Assembly: GCF_012932915.1 (NCBI RefSeq)
Contig: NZ_VCQU01000004.1
Location: 582,549 to 646,548, forward strand
DNA length: 64,000 nucleotides
Direction: 5' to 3'
Source: Antrihabitans stalactiti
GTDB lineage: Bacteria > Actinomycetota > Actinomycetes > Mycobacteriales > Mycobacteriaceae
The notes beneath the pieces are model-generated. The model saw only the letters and a program-made list of their open reading frames with translations. It was not told the DNA's origin and searched no databases. The position numbers and the translations under genes were made by a program. Positions 1 to 15,300 of this stretch are shown here, piece by piece (the first letter of the stretch is position 1; the number at the start of each line of letters is the position of its first letter).

Positions 1-365
1 CCCAGCCGGATCAAGCTGACCCGCACCGGCGCCTGCCGGGCGACATCGAATCCGGCCCCCATCACTTCGGACACCCGCGCAATCGGATCGGCGGGTTCGT
101 CCGCCGCGAGATCCAAGGTCGCGACCACTTCGGCCGTTCCCAGCACCTCCTGGCGCGGGGTGTCGATGATCGTCGGGAATCGAGTCCGCAAGGACTCGTG
201 CCGGTCGATGACATCGGCGACCGCGGCTTGCAGCGCCGCGACGTCGAGTGTCCCGGTCAGCCGCAGACCCAACGCGACGTTGTAGGCCGACGAGGCAGGG
301 TCGAGCTGGTTGAGCACCCACATCCGTTGCTGCGCAAGGCTCAACGGAATCGGGTCCGGACGTTC
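1..365 (-). other. NRPS module 15: partial C domain, cut by the window edge
   Basis: Opening [26 protein letters not shown]-type. Only about 120 residues are in view, ending before the HHxxxDG motif. It shows that the assembly line goes on beyond 14 residues. Confidence 0.88.
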
Positions 366-3300
366 CATGCGGGTGAGCGGAAGGCGCCCACCGGTTGCCG
401 AACCCACGACCACCCGGCCTGCCAGTGCACCGACAGTGGGTGATTCGAAGATGTCACGCACCCCGATGTCGGCGTTACATACCTCGTTCAGCCGCGCGAC
501 GAGGCGCATCGCGGACAGCGAGTTGCCACCGAGGGTGAAGAACGAATCGTCGACACCGACCCGCTCGACCCCGAGCAATTCCGCGAACACCTCGGCAATC
601 GTCGCCTCGGTCTCCGTTTCGGGCGCGCGAAATGCTTTGTCACTGAGGAGCTCCGGCGCAGGCAGTGCCCGGCGATCCAACTTGCCGTTCGCCGTCAGCG
701 GCAAGGCATCCAGCACCACGACCGCTTCCGGAACCATGTAACCGGTCAAGAACTCCGACACGAACTCCTTTACGGCTGCCGGATCCACGTCCGCCCCAGC
801 CTCGGGGACCACGTACCCGACCAACCGATCACCGAGAAGGTCATCGGAGCGCACCAGAGCAACGGCCTGCGCCACACCCGCCGCAGTTCCCATGGCCGCC
901 TCGATCTCACCCAACTCGATGCGGAACCCGCGCAACTGCACCTGCGAGTCACTACGACCCGCGTACTCCAACTGTCCGTCGGAGTTCCACCGCGCGATGT
1001 CTCCGGTGCGATACATCTGCTCGCCTGGACCACCGAACGGATTGGCCACAAACCGGCCCGCACTCAAGCCTGGCTGCCCCACATAACCTCGCGACAGCTG
1101 TTCACCCTGCACGTAGATCTCGCCCGGCACACCCACTGGGACAGGACGTAACCGCGCATCGAGCACCACAGCACTCAACCCCGGCAACGCGCGACCGATC
1201 ACCGACGCCGCTCCCGTGCGAGCATCCTCCGGCGTGACCGTCACGAACGAAACATGCACCGTCGTCTCGGTGATCCCGTACATGTTCACCAAGCGCGGCG
1301 TTCCATCAGGGTAAAGCTGGAACCAGCGCGACAACTGCCCGAGATCGAGTGCCTCGCCACCGAAAATGACGTGGCGCAAGGACAATTCGGCCTCCACCAA
1401 CCGCTGTGCCTCGGCGAACTGATAGAACGCCGACGGCGTCTGGTTGAGCACCGTGACCTTCTCCGCCGCCACCAATGCCACGAAATCGGCGGGCGAACGC
1501 GAAGTGAGGTAGTCCACCACCACGACGGACCCACCCCGAGTCAGCGGACCCCACAATTCCCACACCGAGAAATCGAAGGCGTACGAATGGAACATCGTCC
1601 AGACGTCGCTCTCGTCGAACTCGAACAGCGGCTGCGTATTCGCGAGCAACTCCACGACATTGCGATGAGCTACCGCCACGCCCTTCGGCCGCCCGGTCGA
1701 CCCCGACGTGTAGATCACGTACGCCACGTTCGACGACCGCAGTGGCGCCACCCGATCCGCGTCGGTCACGACGGAGGCATCGAACCCGGATACATCGATC
1801 TCGTCGACCAACACCACCGGCACGGTCTCCGGAATCGTCACCTCCACAGCTGAACTCGACACCACACACACCGGCGCAGAATCCGTCAACGTGTACGCGA
1901 TTCGGTCCGCAGGGTAGGTCGGATCCACCGGCACGTATCCGCCACCGGCCTTCATGACCGCCAGCAGCGTCACCACCAGTTCGGCATCCCTTTCGAGCAC
2001 CACGCCGACCAACTTCTCCGGACCGACGCCCACCGAAATCAGGTACCGCGCAAGACGGTTCGACCGCGCAGCGACCTCGCCGTACGACAACCGCTCACCA
2101 CCGAATACCACTGCCACGGCATCGGGGTTCGCTGCCGCGCGCGCGTCGAACATCGACACCAACGTCAGGGCCGAATCGACCTCGACCCCAGCCGAATTCC
2201 ACTCTCGCAGCACGCGCTCACGCTCGGCTGCACCCAGCAGATCGATATCGCCGACCACCACCGCAGGATCCGCCGCGACCGCTGCCAGTACCCGCACGAA
2301 CCGGTCCGCGATCAACGCCACCTGGTCGCGCGCCACCACCGACGGCAGGAACTCGAAGGTGAGGTGCAGTTGTGCTCCCGCACCGACGATCAGGGACAAC
2401 GGGTAGTGCGGCGAATCGTTGGATGCGATGCCTTCGATCGACATCCCCTCGATAGCACCGGCCTGTTCGGCCAACCCAGCAGCGTCCACCGGATAGGACT
2501 CGAACACAGTCAAGGTGTCGAACAACGCTCCCGCACCTACGGCACGCTGAATGTCGGCCAGACCCACGTAATGGTGATCGAGTAAGTCCGCCTGCTCGCC
2601 CTGCAACCGCACCAACAACGACTCGACGGGTTCGTTCGCATCGAATCGCACTCGCACCGGCAGCGTGTTGATGAACAAGCCGACCATCGACTCCACGCCG
2701 GGCAACTGCGGCGGACGACCCGACACGGTCGCACCGAACACCACGTCATCGCGACCGGTCAACCGGCCCAACAACATTCCCCACGCCGACTGGACGATCG
2801 TATTCATCGTCACACCCAGCCGCGCACCCAACGACGCCAGCGCAGCCGTCGCGTCCTCTTCGAGGCCCACGGCGTAATCGTCTGTACGAGTCGTCACTGC
2901 CGCAGCAGGATCGCTCGGCACGAAGATGGTCGGCTCCGCGCCGGACAGCGCCCGCGACCACTCCAGCAACGACGCCGCCGGATCCTCTTGCGTCAACCAG
3001 GCCAGATACGACCGATACGACCGCGCGCGACCCAATACGGACGCATCCCCGCGCGTCGCGTACAGGACCAGCAAGTCCTTCATCAGCAACGGCATCGACC
3101 AGCCGTCGAGCAGAATGTGGTGATTCGACGCCACGAGCTTGTAGGTATCCGCGGAAGTCTTGACCAAGGTAAATCTGATCAGGGGCGGTTGGGCGAGATC
3201 GAAATGGGTGGCCTGATCGGTCATGAGCACGTCGGCGAGGGCGCGGTCGCGATCCTCCGGGGCTAGCTCACTCAGATCGACCTCCCGCCACGGAACGTCC

Positions 3301-6300
3301 ACCGACTCGACGACGACCTGCACCGGGGCACCGGCAGCGTCGGTGACGAAAGCGGTCCGAAGGTTCGGGTACCGGTCCAGCACACCCTGTGCCGCGGCAC
3401 GCAACCGGCTCGCGTCCACAACGCCGGCAAGGTCGATGACGACCTGGACCGCATACACATCGACCGACGCCTGCGCCAACAGCGCATGGAACAACAACCC
3501 GGATTGCAACGGCGCCAATGGCCATACATCGACCAGGCGACCGAACCGCCGCTCCCACTCGAGCAGATCCTGCTGCGATACCGACACCAGGGCAACGTCA
3601 CTCGGGGTCAAACCACCCGCGTCAGGACGCTGCGCATAGGTCGCCAATCCGCCAAGCGACTCGACCCACAGCTCCGCCAGCGCCGTGGCATCAGCTTCCG
3701 AAAGTACCTCGGACGCATAAGCGAACGACCCGGACAGTGCCGCACCGTCGGGAGCGTCCGCGACGACGACGTTGATGTCGACGATCCGGTTCGCAGGCAT
3801 ATCGGGATCGAGTTCTGCGGCCACCTCGGTCAACTCGCCGCCGGGCAGCCAGCCCAGTTCTGCGAACGCATCCGGCACGCTTTCGCCACCGACCCGGCCG
3901 AGATAGTTGAAACTGATCTGGCCGTCAGGTTTACCGGCCAACTGCTCGCCCGTCTCGGCGTTGAGGTAGCGCAGCAACCCGAAGCCGATGCCCCTGTCCG
4001 GGACCTCCAGCAGAGCTTCCTTTGCGGCTCGCATCGCAGCACCAGCCGACGGGCCACCGTCGATGGCATCGACGACGTCGACGCCGTCCAGACCCAGTCG
4101 CACCGGGTATCCGGTGGTGAACCAGCCGACCGTTCGTGACAGGTCGGCTCCCGGCACCACAGCTTCTTCACGACCGTGACCTTCGAGGTGAATCAGCGGT
4201 GGCTCGACGGCGATTCCCCGCAATTGACGCCAACGCGAAAGCGCCAGCGCCAGACCGGCAAGCAGACCGTCGTTGATGCCACCCCGGAACAAGCCCGGCA
4301 ACGTCGTCGACAACACCGCGGTCACATCGACAGGAACTCGGACCTCGACCCGCTTGACCGTCGCGACGACGTCGACAGTCGGATCGAACGGCCGCGAACC
4401 CAACAAGGGGTCCGGCCCGTCGAGGATCCGCTGCCACACCGGCAGTTCGGCCACCCGCTCGGCCGATATCGCCTCGTCGGCCAACGCGTACGCCCAACGC
4501 CGCATCGACGTACCGACCGGCGCCAACTGCGGCCTCTGGCCCGCCGCGATCTGCGCCCACGCAGTGACGAAGTCTGGCAACAAGATTCGCCAGGACACCC
4601 CATCCACCACGAGGTGATGGGCCACGATCAACAGCTGACCCGCACGATCGGGCCCGCGGTCCAACCACACGAACGCGAACATGACGCCGCCCGTCGGACT
4701 CAACCGACCGAGCGCAGAATCCAGCGCCGCAGACGCGATCGCCGCGATCGAGGCGTCATCGACAGCGCTGATATCGACCCGATCCACCAACGCATCCACA
4801 TCCACCGCACCCGGTGCCGCGGCGTCCAGTCCCCACAGACCTGCGTTGTCACGGACTAGCCTCGATCGCCACACATCGTGGTGATCGACAACTGCGGCAA
4901 TGGTTTTCACGATCCCGGAGCGCTCGATCCCGACGGGCAACACCACCGAGATCGTTTGGCTGTTCCGGTCCGTGGTTCCCGGTCCTTCGACTACAGACCG
5001 CGCAAACGGCAGCAACGGCATCCAGCCAACGCCGCCACCCGGCAACTCTTCGAGCACGACAGCAACGGAATCCTCCGTCAGCTGCGCGACCTCGGCCAGT
5101 CCGGCAACTGTCCTCCGCTCGAAAACATCGCGCGGGGAGAACACCACACCTCGAGCCTTTGCCCGCGACACCAATTGGATCGAGATGATGCTGTCGCCAC
5201 CGAGGGCGAAGAACGAATCGTCCACGCCGACTCGCTCAGCACCGAGGACGTCTGCAAACACCCCGGCGATCACGGTTTCGATCTCTGTCTGCGGGGCACG
5301 GAACGCTGTCGCGCTGGTGAATTCCGGATCTGGCAACGCCTTACGATCCACCTTGCCCGATGCGTTCAACGGCAACTCATCGAGAACCCGAATATGCACC
5401 GGCACCATGTATTCCGGCAACTCACGCGCCGCTGCCGCGGTCAGTTCCGCCACGTCGATGGTGGCGTCGGCGGCTGGCACCACATACGCAGCCAACTGAT
5501 CGGCGCGAACCAGCACGACGGCCTGCGACACCGAATTTTCTGCGACCAACACGGCTTCGATCTCACCGAGCTCGATACGCAATCCGCGCAACTTCACCTG
5601 GAAGTCGGTGCGGCCGATGTAGATCAGCTGTCCATCCGCCCGCCACGACACCAGGTCGCCGGTGCGATAGAACCGTGCGCCGGCCGCGCCGAACGGATTC
5701 GCGACGAACCGGTCGGCAGTCAGGTCCGGCCGCGCGACATAGCCGCGTGCCAGTTGCTGGCCTGCGAGGTACAACTCCCCGGGCACACCGATCGGCACCG
5801 GACGTAACCCTGAATCGAGCACGTACACCTGCGCATTCCACACAGGGGTACCGATCGGCGCCGCGGAACCCGAATCCTCCAGGAGCGAAGAGGCAGTCGC
5901 GTGCACGGCGAACTCTGTTGGACCGTAGAGATTGTGAATTTCGGCGCCGGGCAGCAGCTTTCGCACACTTCGCACTGTTGCGGTCGGGAGTGCTTCACCC
6001 GCAGCTTGGATCACCCGCAACGATCCGCACCGCCCAGGAGTCAGACTGTCGACGAAGACCGCGAGCATCGAGGGCACGAAGGACACCATCGTCACCGACT
6101 CGGCATCGATCACGTCGGCGATGTACTCGGGATCACGGTGGCCATCCGGCGCCGCGATGACCAAGCGGCCACCGGTGATCAACGTTCCGAAGAGTTCCCA
6201 CACAGACACGTCGAAGGTGAACGGCGTCTTCTGCAAAACGGTGTCTGCGCCCGACATGTCGAATCGGTGCGTCAACCACAGGACTTGGTTCACGACAGCC

Positions 6301-9300
6301 GCGTGCGATACCGCGACTCCCTTCGGCCGACCCGTCGATCCTGACGTGAAGATCGCGTACGCCGGATTCGCAGCACGCAGCGGCACGATCCGCTCAGCGT
6401 CCGTCACCGGCGAGTCGGAGAAGTCGGCGAGATCGAGCGACTCGACATTTTCTACCGGAATGCTCGCGTGGAAATCGACACTGTCGCGCTGTGTCGACAA
6501 CACCAACACGGGCGATGCCGTCTGCAGTATGTGGTCGATCCGATCGGCAGGCTGATCGACATCGATGGGCACGTAGGCCCCACCTGACTTCACGACGGCA
6601 TAGATCGCCACGAGCAGTTCGACTGATCGGCGAATACCCAGGCCTACCGACGCCTCCGGACCCACCCCACGCGAAATCAGATAGCGGGCAAGTTGATTCA
6701 CGCGCGCGTCGAACTGCGCGTAGGTCAACGATTCACCGTCGAAGGTGACCGCAACGGATTCCGGCGACCGCAAGACCTGCTCGTCGAACAACGAAACGAG
6801 CGTCGTGTCGCCGTGAACGGAATGCTCTGTCGCGTTCCACTCCTCGAGCACCAACCGTCGTTCGTCGGCGTCGAGGACATCGAGATCGGCCACCGCTGTC
6901 GTCGGATCGGTGGTGATCGACTCGAGGATTCGCAGCATCCGCTCGACAATCGATTTCACCTCCGCCTCGCCGAAAAGCGACTGCAGGTACTCGACGGAGA
7001 TGCGCATCTGGGCAGCAGCGGTGATCAGCAGAGAGAGCGGGTAGTGCGGGGCGTCGTTGGAGGTGACGCCGTCGATCGTCAGGCCCTCGATGGCACCGGC
7101 CTGCTCGGCCAATCCGGCAGTGTCGACCGGGTAGGACTCGAACACGGTCAGCGTGTCGAACAACGATCCGGTGCCGGTGACTCGCTGAATATCAGCAAGC
7201 TGAATGTAATGGTGCTCGAGTAGGTCGGCCTGCTCACGCTGCACGCGGACGAGTAGGTCCTCGAGGGATTCCGACGGCTTGATTTGGATCCGGACCGGCA
7301 CGGTGTTGATGAACAGACCGATCATCGACTCGACACCCGCGAGTTGCGGTGGTCGACCCGACACCGTCGCACCGAACACGACATCGGTGCGGCCGGTGAG
7401 TCTTCCGAGGAGAAGACCCCACGCGGTCTGCACGACAGTGTTCACAGTGATGCCCAGACGGGCACCGAGCGCCGTCAGTCCCGCTGCAATCTGCTCGTCG
7501 ACGATGGCAACGACTTCGCCTGTTCGTTGCGTGGTCGCCAGGCCCGCTCCGGAGCGCGCAAGCAGCGTCGGCTCGTCGACTCCGTCGAGCGCGTTGGCCC
7601 AGACCTGCAGCGACGTGGCGGGGTCTTGCTCACCGAGCCAGGAAAGGTAGGACCGATACGGCCGCGCCCGACCCAACAACGCCGGGTCGGCGTGCGTGGC
7701 ATACAGGACCAGCAGGTCCTTCATCAGCAACGGCATCGACCACCCATCCAGCAGGATGTGATGATTGGCCATCACCAGCTTGAACACACCCTCACCGACG
7801 GTCACCAGCAGGAACCGCAGCAACGGCGGGCTGGCGAGGTCGAAGTTGGTGGCCTGATCGGCGGCCAACAACTGTGCCAACGCCGCTTCCCGCTCCCCTT
7901 CCGGCAACGTGGTCAGATCCACCTCACGCCACGGCACGTCGAGGTGATCGAGCACCACCTGCACCGGAGTGCCATCGGCGTCGGTGAGGAACGCGGTCCG
8001 CAAGTTCGGGTACCGATCCAGCACCGCCTGCGCCGCCGCGTGCAACCGCCCGGCGTCGAGCGCACCGGACAGATCGAGCACCACCTGGATCGAGTACATG
8101 TCCACCGAGGCCCCGGCGAGCATCGCGTGAAACATCAACCCCGACTGCAACGGCGCCAACGGCCAGACATCGACCACACCGTCGAAGCGGGACTCGAACT
8201 CCTCGATCTCGGCTTGTCCCAACGACACCAAACTCAGATCCGACGGCGTCAACCCACCCGCACCGGGCGAGGACGCGTAGGCCGCGAGTGCGGTCAACGC
8301 CGCCACCCACAACTCCGCCAACCTTTGCACCGCGTCACCCGAGATCACCTGCGAGGCGTAGGCGAACGAAGCACCCAACGACTGCCCCCCACCGTCCTCG
8401 TCGGTGACGATGGCGTTGATATCGACAACCTTGTTCGCCGGCATATCCGCATCACCGGGGGCACTGAGCTCACCCAACCCACCAGCGGGGGTCCAGCCCA
8501 ACCCGGCGACCTCGTCGGGCACACCGTCCAGCGACACCTGGCCGAGGTAGTTGAAACTGAGTTGCCCATCCGGCAGTGCGGCCAGCACCGGCGCGGTGTC
8601 GGGGTTGAGATGCCGCAGCAACCCGTACCCGAGGCCCTTGTCCGGAATCGCCAGCAACGCTTCCTTCACTCGTTTGAGCGCGGCCCCCGCTGCCGGGCCA
8701 CCCGCCAGCGCGTCAGCGATATCGATCCCGGTCAGGTCGAGTCGGACCGGGAACGCGGTGGTGAACCACCCGACCGTGCGGGACAAGTCCGCCCCGGCGA
8801 TCACCTCTTCCTCACGACCATGACCTTCCAGCTGAAGCAACGTCGCCGATTGGGTGACCCCGCGCTCGGCGCGCCACGCCGCGACCGCCATTGCCAAGGC
8901 AGTCAGTAGTCCGTCGTTGACGCCGCCGCGCAACAACCCGGGGATGGTTTTCAGCACCGCGGCGGTCACGTCGGCCGGGACCCGGACCTGCAACCGCTCG
9001 ACGGTGGCGACGACGTCGCGGGCCGGGTCGAACGCTCGCGACCCCAGTACCGGGTCCGGACCGTGCAGGACCGATTGCCACCAGCCCAGTTCCGCGACCC
9101 GAGATGGTGTGGAGGCTTCGGTGACGAGGGCGTGGGCCCAGCGCCGCATCGATGTGCCGACTGCCGGTAGAGCCGGGGTTTGCCCCGCCGAGAGTTGGGC
9201 CCAGGCGGTCACGAAGTCGGGCACCAGGATTCGCCACGACACCCCGTCGACGATCAGGTGGTGGGCCACGATCAGCAACCGACCCGTCAGTGTCGGGCCG

Positions 9301-12300
9301 CGGTCGAACCAGACGAACCGCACCATCCGGCCCGTGACCGGGTCCAACCACCCCATCGCCGCGTCCAACGCCGCAGACCCCACTGCTTCGGTCGTCGATT
9401 CGTCGGCGGCAGGGTCGATGTCCATGACCGTGACCAGGGTGTCGGCATCCACCGACCCCACCGGCAAAGTTGTTACACCCCAACCGGTTTCGGGGTCGTG
9501 CACCAACTGTGAGCGCCACATGTCGTGGCGATCGAGCACCGCCGCGATCGTGGACACCACGCCGGCACGGTCGATCCCGACCGGCAACTCCACCATCATC
9601 GTCTGCGAGTTGCGGGTGAACCCGCCCGGACCCTCGATCACCGACCGCTCGATCGCGGTCAACGGCCGCCACCCGACACCGCCGCCTGGGAGTTCTTCCA
9701 GGACAACAGCAACCGAATCCGCCGCCAGCACGGCGACCTCGGCCAAACCGGCAACGGTCTTGCGTTCGAACACATCTCGCGGGGAGAACACCACACCCCG
9801 CGCCTTCGCCCGCGACACCAACTGAATCGAGACGATGCTGTCGCCACCCAACGCGAAGAACGAATCATCCACACCGACCCGGTCCACCCCGAGCACCTGC
9901 GCGAACACCTCACCGATGATCTGCTCGACCTCGGTCTCAGCCGCCCGGAACACCTTGTCGGACACAAACTCCGGCGCCGGCAACGCCTTACGATCCAACT
10001 TCCCGTTGCCCGTCAACGGCAACGCCTCGAGCACCATCACCGCATCCGGCACCATGTAGGAGGTCAAGAACCCCGCCACGGTCTCCGAAATCTGTGCTGG
10101 TTCCAGCGTGGCGCCCGCCTCGGGAACGACATACCCCACCAGGCGATCACCGGTGCGCTCGTCGGTCCGCACGATGGCCACCGCATCCGCGACACCCGCG
10201 CACCGGATCAACGCCGACTCGATCTCGCCCAACTCGATCCGGAACCCACGCAACTGCACCTGCGCATCCGAACGCCCCGCGTACTCGAGCACCCCAGCCG
10301 CGGTCCACCGCGCCACGTCGCCGGTCCGATACAGCCGAGAACCCTGGTCCCCGAACGGATTAGCCACGAACCGGCCCGCGCTCAGCGCAGCCCGACCGAC
10401 ATACCCTCGGGACAGCTGTGCCCCGGAAACATAGACCTCACCGGCCACCCCGACCGGCACCGGCGACAAGCGCGCGTCCAGCACGAACACACCCAACCCG
10501 GGCAGGCCACGACCGATCACCGACCCACCGCCCGCAGCCACCATCTCCGCGGTCAGAGCTTGGAACGACACGTGCACCGTGGTCTCGGTGATGCCGTACA
10601 TGTTCACCAACCGCGGACCGGCGTCACCGTGGCGGGCCACCCACCCCGACAACCGGCCCAGATCCAGCGCTTCACCACCGAACACGATGTGGCGTAACAC
10701 CAACGGCGCAAGTTCCGTGGCGTCGGCGGTCTCGGCTTCGGTGGCGACGCGGTCGGCCTCGGCGAACTGGTAGAACGCCGACGGGGTCTGGTTGAGCACC
10801 GTCACGCCTTCACGGCGCACCAGTTCCACAAAATCTTGTGGCGAGCGGGAGGTGAAGTAATCCACCACCACCAACCGCCCACCGAACAGCAACGGACCCC
10901 ACAACTCCCAGACCGAGAAGTCGAACGCCGGCGAATGGAACATCGTCCACACATCCGTGGAATCGAACCCGAACTTCGGCGCCGCGTTCGCCATCAACTC
11001 GACCACATTGCGATGAGCGACCGCGACACCCTTCGGCCGACCCGTCGACCCCGACGTGTAGATCACATACGCCACGTCTTGTGATCGCAACGGGGACAGT
11101 CGATCTGCGTCCGTGACCGGTGCGGCGGAGAATTCCGACACCTCATCGATCAACACTCGCAGGGCCGTCACCGACTCCGGCACCGCCGACGCCGATTCGG
11201 AATCGGTGAGCACACAGACCGGTGCGCTATCGGTCAGCGTGTAGGCGACGCGTTCGGCCGGGTAGGACGGATCCACCGGCACATACCCACCGCCAGCCTT
11301 GAGCACCGCCAGGATCGCGACCACCACATCCAGTGACCGGCCCAGCACCACACCGACCAACGACTCCGGACCCACCCCCACCGAAATCAAATACCGCGCA
11401 AGCGCATTCGCACGACCGTCGAGCTCGGCATAGGTCAACGACACATCCTCGAACGTCACCGCCACCGCATCCGGGGCGGCAGCGACCTGCGCGTCGAACA
11501 ACGACACCAACGTCACGTTCGGATCCACCACCACGCCGGGGGCCAGCGCCCACGACGACACCAACAACTCCCGCTCCCCCGCGAGGAGCAAGTCCACATC
11601 GCCGACCGCAGTCGCAGGATCGGCGGTGAATGCCTCGAGGACACTGACGAACCGGTCCGCGAACGACACCATCGTCGACTCGTCGAACAGATCGGTGGCA
11701 TAGGTGAACGACGCCGACAACCCGGCCGGTTCCGCACCGTCACTGGGGTTTTCGGCCAATGTCAGTTGCAGGTCGAACTTCGCGACCGCAGCATCGAACT
11801 CGACCGCAGAAACGGTCAGACCGGGAAGCGAGAACTCTGTCGCCGCCAGATTCTGGAACGTCAGCATGACCTGGAACAGCGGGTGCCGCGCTGTGGAGCG
11901 TTGCGGGGCAAGGACTTCCACCAACCGCTCGAACGGCACATCGGCATTGCCGAACGCGTGCAGATCCGTCTCCCGGACCCGGCCCACCAACTCGGCAAAC
12001 GACTCACCCGGTAGCACCTCGCTGCGCAGCACCAAGGTGTTGACGAACATGCCAATCACATCGTCGAGGGCACGTTCACCACGACCCGCGATCGGCGTGC
12101 CGATCGCAATGTCGCTGGTCCCCGACAACCGCGCCAACAGTACCGCCAACGCGGTGTGGACGGTGATGAACAACGTCGCATGGTGCGTACGGGCGATGTC
12201 GAGCAATGCCCGGTGAATGTCGGCGGAAATCTCGAAATCGACGTTCGCGCCATGGTTGGACGCCGACTGCGGCCGCGGCCGATCGGTGGGCAGATCCAAC

Positions 12301-15300
12301 TGCTCGGGCAGGCCAGCGAGCGTGGCCGACCAGTAGGCTTCCTGCTGCGCAATCAGCGACCCGGGGTCGTCCTCGCTGCCGAGTACCTCCCGCTGCCACA
12401 ACGCATAATCCGCGTACTGCACTTCGAGCGGAGTCCACCCCGGCGCCTCACCGGCAACGCGGGCGGCGTAGGCCACCATCACATCGCGAGCGAGCGGACC
12501 CATCGACCACCCGTCGGACGCCACGTGATGGACGACGAACACCAGCACGAACTCGGACGGGTCGATTTCGAACAGCGCGACCCGGACCGGGACCTCGGTC
12601 GTGACATCGAACCCGGCAGACACCAATTCGCCAACGCGAGCGATCACCTCGTCACCGGACACTGGGCTCGGTGTCAGGTCCACCGCCATATCGGTGACCG
12701 GAAGGATCACCTGGGACGGAACACCGTCGGTTTCAACGTAAATCGTGCGCAACACCTCATGGCGAGCCAGGAGGTCACCAACCGCCGCCCGCAAAGCCAC
12801 CAAATCCAGTTGCCCCGTGAGCCGGATCGCGATCGGGATGTTGTAGGCCGCCGACTCCGGATCGAACCGGTTGAGGAACCACATCCGCTTCTGCGCGATC
12901 GACAACGGCACCACCGATGGACGTGGCCCGGCCACCAACGGCGCCCGACCATCCACACCCGCGTGTTGTTCCACCCGCACCGCCAACGCACCCACCGTCG
13001 GCGCCTCGAACAAGGTGCGCACCGCGATCCGGGTCTCCAACGCCGCACCCAACCGCGCCGCCACCTGCGTCGCGATCAACGAATTCCCACCCAACGCGAA
13101 GAAATCGTCGTCGAGCCCGACCCGATCCACACCCAACACCTCGGCGAAGGTTTGGGCCACGATCTGCTCGATAGGAGTCTCCGGCGCCCGGAACTCCCCC
13201 GCCTCGAACACCGGCGCCGGCAACGCCTTACGATCCAGCTTCCCGTTCACCGTCAGCGGCAACGCCTCCAACACCACCACCGCCGCCGGAACCATGTAAG
13301 ACGGCAACTCCCGCACCGCCGCCGCCCGCACCACAGCCGCATCCACACTGTCTGCCGTGTCACCCACCAGATAGGCCACCAACTGATCCCCGGTCCGGGA
13401 ATCCCGACGCGACACCACCGCCACCTGCGCCACCCCCGGCTGAGCCGCCAGGACCGACTCGATCTCACCCAACTCGATCCGGAAACCCCGCACCTTCACC
13501 TGGAAATCGGTGCGCCCCACATACTGCAAACTTCCCGAGGCGTCCCACGAGACCAGGTCACCGGTGCGATACAACCGGGCACCCGGTGCCCCGAACGGGT
13601 TCGCCACGAACCGGTCCGCCGTCAGGTCGGGTCTTCCGTGATACCCGCGCGCCAACTGCGCCCCGGCCAGATACAACTCACCGGCCACCCCGACCGGCAC
13701 CGGCCCCAACCGACCATCCAAAACATAGACCTGGGTGTTCCACTCCGGTGACCCGATCGGCACCGACACCACATCCGCATCCGACACCGGGTGGGCGGTC
13801 ACCGACACCGCCGCCTCCGTCGGGCCGTACAAGTTGTCCAGCCGCGCCTGGTTGTGGTTGCGGAACCGCTGCGCGGTCGCCGGGGGCAACGCCTCACCGA
13901 TCGCCAACACCTGGCGTAGCGAGGACCCCAGCACCCCGCCCGACTCGATCAGCAACGCCTGCAACATCGACGGCACCACATGCAGCACCGTCACCGCGTG
14001 GGTTCCGATCAGTTCGTTCAAATACTGCGGGTCCTGATGACCGTCGGCCCGCGCGACCACCACCGCGCCACCGGAGACCAGCGCGGACCAGAACTCCCAC
14101 ACCGACAAGTCGAACGTCGCCGCGGTTTTCAGCAGCACCGCATCCCCAGCACCCAACCCGTAGGCGGACTGCTTCCACTGCAGCTGATTCGCTACCGCGC
14201 CGTGGCTGACCGCGACACCCTTGGGCACACCGGTCGACCCGGACGTGAAGATCACATACGCCGTCGTGTCCGGTCGCACCGGACCACGCCGCTCCGCATC
14301 GGTCACCGTCGACGCATCGACAGCACCGAGATCGAGGGTGTCGATCCGGACGACAGTCCGGTCCCCGTCGACGTCGAATCCGTCACGCGCAGTGGTCACT
14401 ACACAGACCGGTGCCGCGGTGTCGAGGATGTGGGCGACCCGGTCGGCCGGATGATCGAGATCGATCGGCACATAAGCCCCACCAGCCTTGACGATCGCAT
14501 ACATCCCGACCAGCAGATCGGTGGACCGGCGAATCGCCAACCCCACCAACGACTCCGGACCCACCCCCACCGAAATCAGATGCCGCGCCAGCCGGTTCAC
14601 CCGAGCATCGAACTGCCCATACGTCAGCGACTCACCCTCGAACACCACCGCCAACGCATCCGGATCACGAGCAACCTGCGCATCGAACAACGACACCAAA
14701 GTGGCGTCCGGAACGGTCGGTCGATCCGTCGCATTCCACGTGGTCAATACCGTTGTGCGCTCATCGGAATCGAGCAACGGAATGTCGCCGACGACGACGG
14801 ACGGGTCCGCGACGACGGCACTCAGGAGGCGGGCGAAGATGTCCACGAACCGCTGGACCGTGGACTCGTCGAACAGATCTGTTGCGTAGGTGAAGATTCC
14901 GGTGATCCCGGCTGGGCTGCCATCGTCGTTACGGCGATCGTTCGCGATCAGGTGTAGATCGAACTGCGAGATCTGCTGATCGATTTCGATACCGCTGATC
15001 TGCAGTCCGGGCAGTTCCATGGTGGTCTGAGCCAGATTCTGAAACGACAAACCCACCTGGAACAGCGGATGCCGCGCTGTCGATCGCGCCGGATTCAGAA
15101 CCTCCACGAGACGTTCGAACGGCACATCCGCATTCGCGAACACTTCGAGATCGTTCTCGCGCGCGCGGCCGAGCAACTCGTCGAATGTCGAGTCGCTGTC
15201 GACCTGTGTGCGGAAGACCAACGTGTTGACGAACATTCCGATGAGGTCGTCGAGCGCCCGCTCACCACGACCCGCGATCGGCGTTCCGATCGCGATGTCG

